Source: Lewinellaceae bacterium
Lineage (GTDB): Bacteria > Bacteroidota > Bacteroidia > Chitinophagales > Saprospiraceae
NCBI GenBank assembly: GCA_020636435.1
Contig: JACJXX010000002.1
Span: 1,922,001 to 1,986,000, forward strand
Direction of reading: 5' to 3'
DNA: 64,000 bases
The notes under the pieces were generated by a model, which searched no databases, was not told where the DNA came from, and saw only the letters and a program-made list of their open reading frames with translations. The translations under genes were made by a program, and so were the position numbers. Position 1 is the first letter of the stretch. Every line of letters starts with the position of its first letter. Shown here one piece after another: positions 38,565 to 47,575 of this stretch.

Positions 38565-39182
38565 ATGAAAAAAAAGCACTTCTACTACCTGGCTACCCTA
38601 CTCTTCCTCATCAGCATGGCCTCCGGTTTTGCCTATTCCGAATCGAGTGAGACGGAAGGTTTGCCGCAGGCATCAAACGATGAAAGCCAGTCAGCGACCA
38701 CCGAAGCCTTCGACAAAATGATGGCCGTGCTGACCCACAAACGCTGCGTGAACTGCCACCCCTCCGGCGACCGGCCGCGGCAGGGAGAAGACAGCCACTA
38801 TCACAATTTTGGCGTCCAACGGGGAGAAGACAACCACGGGCTGCCGGCTTTGCAGTGCGCCACCTGCCATCAGGAGGAAAACAATGATTTCTCCGGCGTG
38901 CCCGGCGCACCGGAGTGGAGCCTGGCGCCCCTCCGCATGCAATGGGAAGGGCTGAGCCGGGTGGAGATCGCCCGGTCCATACTCGACCCGGCCCGGAATG
39001 GCGGCAGGTCATTGGCGGAAACCGTAAAGCACCTGACCGAGCACGAGCTGGTGCTCTGGGCCTGGGAGCCGGGCGTGGATGCCAACGGGACGCCGCGGGA
39101 AAAACCGCCGGTCCCGAAAGAGGAATACATCAAAGCCGTGAAGGAATGGGCGGCGGCGGGGGCGCAAATTCCCGAGCAGTGA
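38565..39182 (+). CDS. Dihaem cytochrome c, periplasmic electron acceptor of the molybdenum hydroxylase
   Basis: This 205-residue protein has a Sec signal peptide (MKKKHFYYLATLLFLISMAS) and two CxxCH haem sites, C61VNCH and C98ATCH. Such small cytochromes are commonly encoded beside isoquinoline 1-oxidoreductase-type enzymes and take electrons from the 2Fe-2S subunit. The two downstream genes encode those subunits, which supports this role. A half-site of the TetR palindrome (ACTCACTT, 38553) lies just before the start, so expression may respond to that regulator. Confidence 0.85.
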   Translation: MKKKHFYYLATLLFLISMASGFAYSESSETEGLPQASNDESQSATTEAFDKMMAVLTHKRCVNCHPSGDRPRQGEDSHYHNFGVQRGEDNHGLPALQCATCHQEENNDFSGVPGAPEWSLAPLRMQWEGLSRVEIARSILDPARNGGRSLAETVKHLTEHELVLWAWEPGVDANGTPREKPPVPKEEYIKAVKEWAAAGAQIPEQ

Positions 39183-39189
39183 GGGGGCT

Positions 39190-39240
39190 GGATGGTTATA
39201 TGGTTATATGGTTATGTGGCTGGATTGTTGGATTGTTGGG
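39190..39240. repeat. Short tandem repeats (ATGGTTAT and GGATTGTT types)
   Basis: Units ATGGTTAT and then GGATTGTT are each repeated two to three times in the 140-bp gap between cytochrome and 2Fe-2S genes. A related ATTGTT-rich stretch occurs inside the SUMF1 gene near 45109-45145. Confidence 0.6.
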
Positions 39241-39322
39241 TATAAGGTATTTCTTCCAGATATTGTTTAGCAGATAGCCAACCCTATTTATTTCAAAAAA
39301 AATCGAAACAAAACTGACCATT

Positions 39323-39790
39323 ATGAAAGTAGCATTCAACATAAATGGGCAACCCCAAAGCGTAGAAGTGGATGGAAACACCCCGTTGCTTTGGGTCATC
39401 CGGGATATGCTCGATCTGAAAGGCACTAAGTTCGGCTGCGGGAAAGCAGCCTGCGGCGCCTGCACCATTCACGTGGAAGGGGAAGCGGTGCGTTCCTGCT
39501 CCATTGCTGCAAAATTTGCAGAGGGCAAAAACATTACCACTATAGAAGGCCTTTCCTCCGGCGAGGAACTGCACCCGGTGCAGCAGGCCTGGATAGAGGA
39601 GGTCGTTCCCCAGTGCGGCTATTGCCAGCCGGGCTTCATGATGGCTACCGCCGCTCTGTTGAAGAAGGTGCCGAACCCAACCGACGAGGACATCGACGGC
39701 AACATCGTCAACATCTGCCGTTGCGCAACCCATTATCGGATACGCAAAGCGATTCATCGGGCCGCGGAAATCCAAAACAATAACCTTTAA
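39323..39790 (+). CDS. iorA: 2Fe-2S subunit of isoquinoline 1-oxidoreductase/aldehyde oxidase-type enzyme
   Basis: This 155-residue protein is the usual length of the small CoxS/IorA subunit. The N-terminal plant-type cluster has C39, C44, C47 and C59 (FGCGKAACGACTIHV, RSC). The C-terminal helical cluster has C98, C101, C132 and C134 (QCGYCQPGF, NICRCATHYRIRKAI). It passes electrons from the molybdenum site to the cytochrome. It sits 11 bp before the large subunit, so they are co-translated. Folded small subunit is typically carried out with the Tat-exported partner. Confidence 0.9.
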   Translation: MKVAFNINGQPQSVEVDGNTPLLWVIRDMLDLKGTKFGCGKAACGACTIHVEGEAVRSCSIAAKFAEGKNITTIEGLSSGEELHPVQQAWIEEVVPQCGYCQPGFMMATAALLKKVPNPTDEDIDGNIVNICRCATHYRIRKAIHRAAEIQNNNL

Positions 39791-39801
39791 ACCAACTGAC
39801 C

Positions 39802-41973
39802 ATGAGTAAATCTGAAAAACCTAAAAAGCAATTTTCGAGAAGGAAGTTTATTGTCCGGTCGGCTGTAGGGGTTGGCGTTGTGCTGGGTAGCGGCTACCTG
39901 ACCCGCCCGATATGGAGGCGCTCGCTTGCCGGCCTGGCCAATTCGGCGGAAGCCCCCTATATGGGCGACACCGAAACGCCCCCGTTGTGGTTTGAGGTCA
40001 GGGCCGACAACCAAATCATATTGTCTTCGCCCAAAGTCGAAATGGGGCAAGGCACCTTTACTGGCCTGGCGCAAATTGCCGCCGATGAACTGGAGGTACG
40101 AATCGATCAAATACAGGTGGTTCATGCGCCAAGCGCCTCGGGCAATGTTGACGGCCTTTCCACCGGCGGCAGCACTTCCATCAACAGCCTGTGGCAACCC
40201 CTCCGCGAACTGGCGGCCACCATGCGGGAAATGCTCAAAAACGAGGCGGCCAAAATGCTGGGCACAACCGCCGCTGCATTAACCGTCAAAGAAGGCGTGA
40301 TTTCCGGAAACGGCAAAAGCCTTACCTACGGAGATGTCGCTAAGGAGGTACGGGAATGGGACATCCCCGAAGTGCCGCCGTTAAAAGATGTCAAGGCTTA
40401 CAAATACGTTGGAAAGCCCATTCCCCGGGTCGACCTGCGCGACAAGGTGATGGGCGCTCCGATTTTTGGCATGGACGCCACCATGCCCGATATGCTTCAC
40501 GGCGCCGTTGTCCGCCCCTCCTCCATTGGAGCCAAATATGTGAGCGCCGATACCAGCGAGGCGGAAAAGATGCCGGGGGTAGTAAAAATCGTGAAAGAAG
40601 AGGATTTCGTGGGCGTAATCGCCAACTCGCGGATGGAGGCCGAAAACGCGAAAAACGCGATTAAGGTAACCTGGGATGTGGAGAAGAACTGGCAGTCGGA
40701 AGACATTGAAGCCATGATACAGGTCGGAAAAGGAGATCCCGTTGTCATCCAGAAAAAAGGCGGCTCCAGGCGCATCCTGGACAATGAAGAAGGCGTAATG
40801 ACCGCCGAATTCAAAAGCCCCATCGGCGCTCACGCCCAACTGGAACCCAATGGCGCCTTAGCTTTTGTCGAAGGGGACAAGGCTACGGTTATGATCTCCA
40901 CCCAGGTCATTGGGATAACCCGGACGGAAGTCGCCGGCCGCCTGGGCCTGGCCGAAGAGGACGTGAACATCATTCCCACCTACCTCGGCGGAGGCTTTGG
41001 CCGGCGGTTGCATACGCCCAATGCCATGCAGGCGGCGGTATTGTCCAAAGCCGTTGGCAAGCCGGTCAAGTGCTTTTTCGACCGGAAGGAGGAGTTTCAA
41101 AACGATACGTTCCGCCCCCCCACCCATCACGTCTTAAAGGCCAAGCTCGGAGCGAACGGCCTGATCAAGGCCATGGAACACCATTTGTCCAGCGGCGACG
41201 TCATGTTCGGCTCTCCGCTGTTTCCCGGCATCGCAGAACCCATTCTGGGCGCCGATGTGGGCGCATGGCGGGGAGGGATGATCCAGTACGGGAAGATCCC
41301 GAATTTCCGGGCCATTTCCTGGCGGGTGAAGCTCCCCTTTGCTACCAGTTGGTGGCGGAGCCTGGGCCTGCTGGCAAATACCTTCGCCATTGAGAGTTTC
41401 ATGGACGAACTGGCCGTCAAAGCTGGAAAAGACCCCGTCCAGTTCCGGCTGGATCAAATTCAGGAGGATGAGGCGGGCCATCGCTTAAAGGAAGTGATCA
41501 AAGCGGCCGCGCAAAAAGCCGGCTGGAAAGATGGGGTTCAGAATGGAAGAGCGATGGGTTTTGCCGCCTCCACCGATGCCGGCACCCCCTGCGCCCACGT
41601 TGCCGAAGTTTCCATGGAGGACGGAGCGATCAAAGTGCACAAAGTGACCTGTGCCATCGATCCTGGCCTGGCGGTCAACCCCGACCAGGTGCGGGCCCAG
41701 TGCGAGGGCAGCATCATCATGGGGCTCAGCGCCGCCATGTACGAGAAAATGACTGTAAAGGACGGCGAGTTGTCGCCCACCATTTACGGGCCTTACCGGA
41801 TGGCTTTGATGAAGGACGCGCCGAAGGAAATTGATGTGGTGATCCTGGAAAACGCCGATGCGCCAGGCGCGGTCGGAGAGCCGCCATTGGGCCCTATCGG
41901 GGCGGCGATTGCCAACGCAGTTTTTAGGTTGACCGGGCAGCGGCTGAGGGAAATGCCGCTGGAGTTAGGGTGA
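39802..41973 (+). CDS. iorB: Molybdopterin-binding subunit, isoquinoline 1-oxidoreductase/aldehyde oxidase type
   Basis: This 723-residue protein has a twin-arginine signal (FSRRKFIVRSAVGVGVVLGS), so it acts outside the cytoplasm. The body follows the IorB layout: VEMGQGTFTGLAQIAADEL, STGGSTSINSLWQPLRE, VGKPIPRVDLRDKVMG, TYLGGGFGRRL and VGEPPLGPIGAAIANA, the last close to the catalytic Glu loop (VGEPPLGP). It hydroxylates aldehydes or N-heterocycles using water. The substrate cannot be told from sequence. No XdhC-type maturation factor or separate FAD subunit is present, as expected for the two-subunit Ior type with a cytochrome acceptor. Confidence 0.88.
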   Translation: MSKSEKPKKQFSRRKFIVRSAVGVGVVLGSGYLTRPIWRRSLAGLANSAEAPYMGDTETPPLWFEVRADNQIILSSPKVEMGQGTFTGLAQIAADELEVRIDQIQVVHAPSASGNVDGLSTGGSTSINSLWQPLRELAATMREMLKNEAAKMLGTTAAALTVKEGVISGNGKSLTYGDVAKEVREWDIPEVPPLKDVKAYKYVGKPIPRVDLRDKVMGAPIFGMDATMPDMLHGAVVRPSSIGAKYVSADTSEAEKMPGVVKIVKEEDFVGVIANSRMEAENAKNAIKVTWDVEKNWQSEDIEAMIQVGKGDPVVIQKKGGSRRILDNEEGVMTAEFKSPIGAHAQLEPNGALAFVEGDKATVMISTQVIGITRTEVAGRLGLAEEDVNIIPTYLGGGFGRRLHTPNAMQAAVLSKAVGKPVKCFFDRKEEFQNDTFRPPTHHVLKAKLGANGLIKAMEHHLSSGDVMFGSPLFPGIAEPILGADVGAWRGGMIQYGKIPNFRAISWRVKLPFATSWWRSLGLLANTFAIESFMDELAVKAGKDPVQFRLDQIQEDEAGHRLKEVIKAAAQKAGWKDGVQNGRAMGFAASTDAGTPCAHVAEVSMEDGAIKVHKVTCAIDPGLAVNPDQVRAQCEGSIIMGLSAAMYEKMTVKDGELSPTIYGPYRMALMKDAPKEIDVVILENADAPGAVGEPPLGPIGAAIANAVFRLTGQRLREMPLELG

Positions 41974-41985
41974 GCAAAGCCAGTG

Positions 41986-42020
41986 ATGTCGACAGGCGAG
42001 CTTTAGTCGCCAGTCGACTA
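41986..42020. repeat. Small palindromic repeat (GTCGACAGGCGA type), copy 1
   Basis: GTCGACAGGCGA, a 7-bp loop and TCGCCAGTCGAC form a 12-bp stem with one mismatch, just after the molybdopterin subunit gene. A related structure occurs at 46200-46256. It may act as a REP-like element or terminator. Confidence 0.5.
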
Positions 42021-42122
42021 TCGCGGAGCCGTAGAAATTCAACACGAAAATTCCGTGTTAGCTGCCCTTGCCAGGCATAGAGGCTATGGCTATTGGAAGG
42101 CTGCACCGGAGTACCAACTGTT

Positions 42123-42959
42123 TTAGAACAAACGCATCTGCCTCTCTTTCTTTGGATAGAACACTCCGATGATTACAAACGGATTCTTGAAACGCCGTCG
42201 ATGAGATTCCATTAAAGTCCCCAGGAATAGGTAGATATCGTGATCGCCATCGATAAACTCAGTCCAGTAACGGTGGCGAACCTTTTCCAGAGCCAATTGC
42301 TCATCCCCTTTGGCGGCTTTGAAACAGTTCCAATAGAGCTGCCCAATCTCCCAATCCTCGATCATCATTCGGCTTTCCTGCCCCTTGTCATCAAGAAGTT
42401 TATAGTAGAATTTGTAAGGCAACTTCTTAATGAGTTCACGTTTTCTGGCCTCTCCGCCACCTCCAAAGTCCAACGAAAGTTGTTGTAGTTGAGCCTTCCA
42501 GGCCGGCTTCCATTCTCGATCATCTGGTTCCCAAACGAAATCTTTAATTGTAGTGGCCCGAAATGTAGCTAGAGAAACATTTTTGGGTGCTTTGCTATCC
42601 TCTATCAATTGATTAAGGTTAGTATAAATGTTCCTGAGGCAATACTGTCGGCGTAGCGCCCAACTGTCCTTTGTGTCAATTCGATGCAACACATTGAAAT
42701 CCTTGAAGCTGTAATCTGCTGGGGAGTGTGATTCCGGCCGGAAATCATCAGTACGCTTTATCAGATCCATTTCAATCCAAGTATATTTGTAATTATCGAA
42801 CCAGCCCTGGCCCTTACTTTCAATCAGAAATTTAAATGGGACCGGATATATTCGTATCCAACTGCCATCTTCTAAAATACCGGCGGTGCATACCAATTCG
42901 TCATAGCTGCGCGAGGGAAGGGGATAGGTTAAGACAGTAATCAGAACTTTCTTACGCAT
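42123..42959 (-). CDS. Uncharacterised partner of DUF488 protein
   Basis: This 278-residue soluble protein shows conserved-looking blocks: KVLITVLTYPLPSRSYDELV, CTAGILEDGSWIRIYPVPFK, YTWIEMDLIK, DFRPESHSP, then C-terminal RHRYWTEFIDGDHDIYLFLG and NPFVIIGVFYPKK. I do not recognise a named family. It begins 9 bp after the DUF488-fusion gene stops and on the same strand, so they form one transcript. The ordered block structure and constant pairing suggest a dedicated two-protein system, possibly acting on nucleic acid. That is inference. Confidence 0.75.
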   Translation of the reverse strand: MRKKVLITVLTYPLPSRSYDELVCTAGILEDGSWIRIYPVPFKFLIESKGQGWFDNYKYTWIEMDLIKRTDDFRPESHSPADYSFKDFNVLHRIDTKDSWALRRQYCLRNIYTNLNQLIEDSKAPKNVSLATFRATTIKDFVWEPDDREWKPAWKAQLQQLSLDFGGGGEARKRELIKKLPYKFYYKLLDDKGQESRMMIEDWEIGQLYWNCFKAAKGDEQLALEKVRHRYWTEFIDGDHDIYLFLGTLMESHRRRFKNPFVIIGVFYPKKERQMRLF

Positions 42960-42968
42960 AAAATGGGG

Positions 42969-43865
42969 TTAAAGATGAGCAATCGGTGTCTCCCAATTGG
43001 GCAGAGCCTTGAGGGCATTGGCAATACAACCTCTATGGCACATAGTATGACTGGCCTCAAAACAAGTGATGGCAATACGGGGATAACGCTCCAGTAAAGA
43101 TGCTAATTTCAGCAAATGGGAATGATTTTGCTGCAAAGTGGATGATTCATACTCATGGAACAAAGTGCGATAATTATCCAGGGTTTTAAGTTCCTTACGT
43201 TTATTTGACTCAATCCCCAACTCCGGAAGATGGAGGAAAGTAATCCCTACTTGCTTACACGCATGGCTTAGTTGGGATTTAGAAAAGCCGTATTTCATAC
43301 TGTAAGAATTCTTACGTACATCACATAGCAACCGTACATCCTGGACTATCAGCTTGTTAAGGTAATGTTCCAAACTAATGCCCTCATAACCAATGGTAAA
43401 GAGTTTTTTTGCATCAAAATTTCGGCGCTGTTGGGCTACTCTTTCTAGCTGATCTTTATCCAAATACTGTTCCGCTATAGTACTGTTTATGGCGTAATAC
43501 GGATAGTGGATATAAGTATACGCAATCAAATCATCAGGGTTTGCCGCTTGGAATTTTTTCGACAATCTTGCTAATAGTTCCCTATCCATTTGTCGTAATT
43601 GTGTGATATAAGAAGTCTTGTCCAATTTGTACCAATAGGTATATCCATTCGTCTTTTGTTCTTCTAGATGCCTTCGAGTTGTCAATGCTTGTAAATCCTG
43701 GTTAAGCTGAAAAGAATAGCACCCAAACCGATAGGGCACAAAGTCAAATGCTTTCTTCTCTTGCCAGCGAGTGAAGATAAAAGCCAGTTTCTGCATTTGA
43801 GTACGGCTAAGTTTTCCGCCAAAAGCTTCTAAGATGCTGAACAATATTTTCCGTCGGTAGTACAT
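42969..43865 (-). CDS. DUF488 protein with SocA/DUF4065-like N-terminal domain
   Basis: Two domains are visible. Residues ~1-100 (KLSRTQMQKLAFIFTRWQEK, FVPYRFGCYSFQLNQDL) resemble the Panacea/SocA-like (DUF4065) fold seen in antitoxins. Residues ~162-298 are a DUF488 domain (KLFTIGYEGISLEHYLNKLI, LLCDVRKNSYSMKYGFSKSQ, ITFLHLPELGI, ITCFEASHTMCHRGCIA), with a conserved DVR and a Cys/His pair that could be catalytic. Function is unknown. It is followed after 9 bp by an uncharacterised partner gene. A TATCTTTG box lies just upstream. An in-frame ATG one codon earlier (43868) is an alternative start. Confidence 0.75.
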   Translation of the reverse strand: MYYRRKILFSILEAFGGKLSRTQMQKLAFIFTRWQEKKAFDFVPYRFGCYSFQLNQDLQALTTRRHLEEQKTNGYTYWYKLDKTSYITQLRQMDRELLARLSKKFQAANPDDLIAYTYIHYPYYAINSTIAEQYLDKDQLERVAQQRRNFDAKKLFTIGYEGISLEHYLNKLIVQDVRLLCDVRKNSYSMKYGFSKSQLSHACKQVGITFLHLPELGIESNKRKELKTLDNYRTLFHEYESSTLQQNHSHLLKLASLLERYPRIAITCFEASHTMCHRGCIANALKALPNWETPIAHL

Positions 43866-43873
43866 CATAGGCG

Positions 43874-43881
43874 CAAAGATA
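43874..43881 (-). promoter_or_regulatory. -7 promoter element of the DUF488 operon
   Basis: On the minus strand TATCTTTG is an exact TAnnTTTG match and ends 8 bp before the start codon, so the transcript would be nearly leaderless. At the -33 position there is CTG in place of TTG, 20 bp away. Confidence 0.55.
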
Positions 43882-44349
43882 ATAACTACACAGAGGCGCT
43901 GCAGCTTTTTGTTTTAATTAAACAAATTTGATTTACAGGTGGTTCATCCTTCGGCTCAACATCACACTGCCCCGTCCCAACCGGCAGCACCCCATTCGGA
44001 ACATACCCCCCTTGTAGTAAGAGGCCAGGGAATACATAATGACATAGAAGTGATTAAACTTATTCATCTGGACTGTGATCGGACCCCGCTGGACTTCGCC
44101 GTTTTTTCGCCACGTACTTTCCAGGCTTCGGCGTGAGACTTCAGCGTGAGCTCAGTCGAACGCTCAGCCGAACGGTATACGGCTCAAAAACCTGCTCGCC
44201 AGCAAAACCAATGCTTTGATCTCGTCGGCAGCCAATAAGTTTAAATCACTTCACTACCTTACTCGACGACGTTACCGCCGCATATAGTATTTCCAGGAAC
44301 GCAAGGCTTTTTCCAAATAACCGTTGTGAAAAGGTGAAAAAATGAAAAT
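43882..44349. other. Non-coding/decayed region upstream of the DUF488 operon
   Basis: About 470 bp without a convincing gene. At 44133-44158 there is GACTTCAGCGTGAGCTCAGT followed by CGAACG, whose reverse complement recurs at 62433-62455 with one change. A frame near 44183-44285 reads IRLKNLLASKTNALISSAAN before a stop and could be the tail of a lost gene, but I cannot name it. Confidence 0.4.
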
Positions 44350-44366
44350 CTAACGACCAGCCCTGG

Positions 44367-45929
44367 CTAAGCGAAAACCAATAACGTTGTCCCTTTGGCC
44401 CGGATAGCCGCGGCCTCGAACGGCAACGCGCGCGCGGGCGGGATAACTATCCCATGACCCGACGCGACCAACCCGGTAGGACCGCTATCCGGGCCTTTGG
44501 GGTCCCAGGCATTATTACTTCGTCTATAGTAATCGCGGCCGTACCAGTCCTGGCACCATTCCCATACATTGCCGGACATATCATACAAACCCCAGCCATT
44601 CGGTTTTTTGCCCTTTACCGGATGTGTTCGCCCTCCACTGTTTTGGAAATACCAGGCAACCTCATCCAAATCATCGCTACCAGCGTAAAGAAAATCATGG
44701 TCCGCTCGGGCAGCGTATTCCCATTCCGCTTCTGTAGGCAGGCGGAAGGAGGCGGGCATTCGGCGATTCAGCCACTTAATATACCCCTGCGTATCCTCCC
44801 AGTTCACATTCACCACCGGGTGGCTGCCTAGCCTGCCCCAGCCTGGATCTGGCGGCAAAGCCTGGCCCCTGGCCCGGCAGTACAGGTGGTATTGCCACCA
44901 GGTGGTTTCCGTTTCGGCCATGCCAAACGGGCTTTGCGTTACCTCATGTGTTGGACGCTCATCTTCAAAATCTTCACCGGTTTGATTGCTACCCATCTGG
45001 AAAGTACCGCCAGGGATTGAGATCATATGGGGATAGTATCTTTTTTCCAGGGCGGCGAAGCCGGCGGAGTCGAGGGCGAAGAGGAGGGTGCGGAGGGAGT
45101 CGCGAGGAATATTGTTAGATGGTTGAATTGTTAAATTGTTGACGGGCGACGGTTGGACCCAGGCCAGGAGGGAGTCCGTCATGGCGGCGGCGGTGTCGGG
45201 GCGGCCGATTTCGTTGTAGAAATACGCCAGCTCGAGGTAGAGGGCGGCCAGGGCGGGGGCGCGGCGCTCTACCCGCAGGGCGGAAGCTTCGGCAGCCCAT
45301 ATCATCGCCGAGTCATAATGCAATTGAAGGATATCGTCTTTTGCCCGTTGGACGTAGATATCGGTCAGGTCGCCAAAGGCTTTTTCCAGTTTCTGGAGGG
45401 CAGTGTTGGCTCGCTGGGCTTCGGCTTCCGCCCGGCTTTTTTCGGTTTCTGCTTCCGCCCTGAGCTGGTTGGAAATGAGGAGCAGGGAGTCGGAAATGGT
45501 TTTTTGTTTAAAGGCTTCCTGTGCACTTTGCTCCGCCCGCCTGGCGTTGGCTTCCGCCCGTTTAGCTTCTGCTTTGGCGGAGCGCTCGGCCGTTACTGCG
45601 CGTTCCAGGTTGGCTTCCGCCATGGCTTTTTGCCGCAGGGCATCTTGCTCCGCATTAACCGCTTCCTGCCGCAGCCCTTCGATCTGTTGGAACAGCGCTT
45701 CGATGCGGCGGTTCAGTTCGGGGATTCGCTCCGGGGCGCACTCCTTGGCGGCGTTGTACTGGCGGATGGCGTTCACATAATCCTCTTCGGCGGCCAGGCG
45801 CTCGCCCAGGGCGATGAGGCAGGGGCAGTCCTGGCATACCTCGGTTTGGGCGGTGGCGAGGCGGGGGAGCTGGAGCAGCAGCAGAAGGAACAAGTGAAAG
45901 CGGGATATGAGGTGTTTCAAAACAGTCAT
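44367..45929 (-). CDS. SUMF1/FGE-domain protein with coiled coil, C-terminally frameshifted
   Basis: The protein has a signal peptide (HLISRFHLFLLLLLQLPRLA), a short TPR-like start, a long Ala/Glu-rich coiled coil (about 80-190) and a formylglycine-generating-enzyme-like sulfatase-modifying domain from about 302 (MISIPGGTFQMGS, ETTWWQY, HPVVNVNWEDTQGYIKWLN, FRLPTEAEWEYAARA, GWGLYDMSGNVWEWCQDWYG). The reading frame ends at 44367 with an unfamiliar tail. A different frame encodes the expected family ending GSWDSYPARARVAVRGRGYP, then NVIGFRLARAGR, with a stop at 44350. Adding one C in the CCGG near 44475 restores it. The ATG at 45929 is preferred; the frame upstream lacks another ATG. Confidence 0.8.
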   Translation of the reverse strand: MTVLKHLISRFHLFLLLLLQLPRLATAQTEVCQDCPCLIALGERLAAEEDYVNAIRQYNAAKECAPERIPELNRRIEALFQQIEGLRQEAVNAEQDALRQKAMAEANLERAVTAERSAKAEAKRAEANARRAEQSAQEAFKQKTISDSLLLISNQLRAEAETEKSRAEAEAQRANTALQKLEKAFGDLTDIYVQRAKDDILQLHYDSAMIWAAEASALRVERRAPALAALYLELAYFYNEIGRPDTAAAMTDSLLAWVQPSPVNNLTIQPSNNIPRDSLRTLLFALDSAGFAALEKRYYPHMISIPGGTFQMGSNQTGEDFEDERPTHEVTQSPFGMAETETTWWQYHLYCRARGQALPPDPGWGRLGSHPVVNVNWEDTQGYIKWLNRRMPASFRLPTEAEWEYAARADHDFLYAGSDDLDEVAWYFQNSGGRTHPVKGKKPNGWGLYDMSGNVWEWCQDWYGRDYYRRSNNAWDPKGPDSGPTGLVASGHGIVIPPARALPFEAAAIRAKGTTLLVFA

Positions 45930-45961
45930 TTTATTTCGTTTTCGCAACTATCAGCATCGAA

Positions 45962-46055
45962 GTAGTCGGACACATTTAGTTTACGTTTTGTTCGCGAGCC
46001 CGTATGGGCGATGCGGACACTCCGACTTTATTTGAAATTTAAATATGTCCGACTA
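45962..46055. mobile_element. 94-bp inverted-repeat element
   Basis: The ends GTAGTCGGACACATTTA and (reverse complement) GTAGTCGGACATATTTA match at 16 of 17 bases. The short interior has no coding capacity. It lies directly upstream of the SUMF1 gene and could carry its promoter. Confidence 0.55.
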
Positions 46056-46060
46056 CTTAC

Positions 46061-46394
46061 TACTACTTTGTTAAGTTAAAATTCTGCATGGTCGGAGGGT
46101 CTGGAGCGCGGGCCCCGACCCTTTGGGTACGGGGCAGGCTCTCCAGGCCCGCGTAAACCTGCTTCATTGAGTTTCATGATTTATTTAATAAGGGGAAGTG
46201 ATGTCGGCTGGCGACTCCGCCATGATCTGCGTTGTCGCTCGCCTGTCGACTATCACGATTTAAATGAATCCCCTGTTTATTTTATGAATGCCAATCAAGC
46301 AGGTTTTAAGTATGATATTGCCTTTTTATGGGCTGCCCAAGGCAGCCTTCGCGGACCTGGAGGTCCGCGCTCCTTTAAAGTTAACAAAGTAGTA
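46061..46394. mobile_element. 334-bp element with terminal inverted repeats and internal hairpins
   Basis: The left end TACTACTTTGTTAAGTTAAA pairs with the right end, which in reverse complement reads TACTACTTTGTTAACTTTAA. Inside are hairpins GGCTGCC CAA GGCAGCC and GCGGACC TGGA GGTCCGC, and a second copy of the GTCGAC..GGCGA palindrome (46200-46256). The right end touches the stop codon of the STAND remnant at 46395. There is no transposase. Confidence 0.6.
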
Positions 46395-47575
46395 TTACTC
46401 CTTCTCAGATAATTTCTCCCGATAAACCGCCAGCGTATCCTTCAACGCCACATTGCTCCCATCCAACTCCACCGCCTCCTCCAGGCGTTTTACGGCGTAC
46501 CAGTACTGCCCCGCATCGATAAAGATCTGGGCTTCGCGCACTTTTTCCTCGCTCTTCAACTGGTTCAGTTCCGCGAGCGCCTGGCGGGCCTGGAGGTACA
46601 GCCGGCCCACCAGCAGGGCGGCGGCCAGGCTGATGGCGATGATGATATTGCGGTATAGCGTTCGTTGTTTCTGCCGCGCCTTATCGGCGATAGCTTCCTC
46701 GCGGGCTTCCGCCCGGGCCTGCTCGGCATCCAGGCAGGCCTGCAGGAAGGCCATATTGCGTTCGTAGCGGGCCTGGTCGGCTGCCCAATCGTGGGCAACC
46801 TTGCGGCCGGGGTGGTAGCGCGCCGCCCAGAAGTGATTCGTGGGGGTGGTTTGCCGCCAGTCGGCCAGGCGCTGCAACAGTGCGCCGGCGATCCAGCCCT
46901 GGTTGGGGTCCTCCTCGTTTTCTTCGCGAGCCTGCTGCAGGCGCTGGTAGAGGCGGGCGTTTTCGGCCTCTTCGTCCGCCCATTGGCTGAGGCGTTCCCA
47001 GTTTCGGATGAAGCTCTCGTGGGAGATATCGAGCATGTTCTCCTCCTGCAAGGGCGCGCCGGGCGGCGGCATGAGGAAGGAGGTGTCGAGCTGCCGAAAT
47101 TTTTCGATCACTCCATCCACCTCCTGCCGACTGGCGGGGATGGGCGCCGCCAGGCCGTATATTTCCGCCATGAGGGTGGGGCGGCGGCCGCCCTTGTCGC
47201 CGGCCGACAGGTCGGTGAGGCGCTGGAAGATCAGTTTGGCCACCTGCCGCCCTTTATCATCCAGCGCTTCAAACTGCTCGTCGGCGTGCCGCCCCAGCGC
47301 CTTTTCCATCTGGCCGGTGGCGTCGTAGTCGCGGTGGCTGACGGGGCCATCTGATCCGCCCTTTTGCCAGTGCCGGAAGGTGCGCATCAGGGCGTGCTGG
47401 AGCAAGGACAGCTGATCCATGCTATTGCCCACTTCGCGCACCAGGCGGTTCACCAGGGTGGCATCTACAGGGGCGCCCACCACGCCGAGGGGGCCGGCGA
47501 CGGCGCGGCGCACGTTCTCGCTGCTGAGGCGGGGCACCAGGTACTGGCCCTGGTTGATGACCTGACTTCCTACCG
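46395..47575 (-). pseudogene. N-terminally truncated STAND NTPase (nSTAND1 C-terminal half)
   Basis: Homology begins at INQGQYLVPRLSSENVRRAV and continues with MDQLSLLQHALMRTFRHW, LDISHESFIRNWERLSQWAD, a membrane segment (NIIIAISLAAALLVGRLYLQ) and a helical TPR-like tail (AGQYWYAVKRLEEAVELDGS). These are the winged-helix and post-NTPase parts of nSTAND1 proteins, which sense phage or stress and trigger N-terminal effectors. No P-loop, Walker B or effector domain exists upstream. The frame continues to about 47729 through sequence that looks non-coding, and only 190 bp separate the homology from the opposite patatin gene. I read it as a remnant. Confidence 0.75.
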
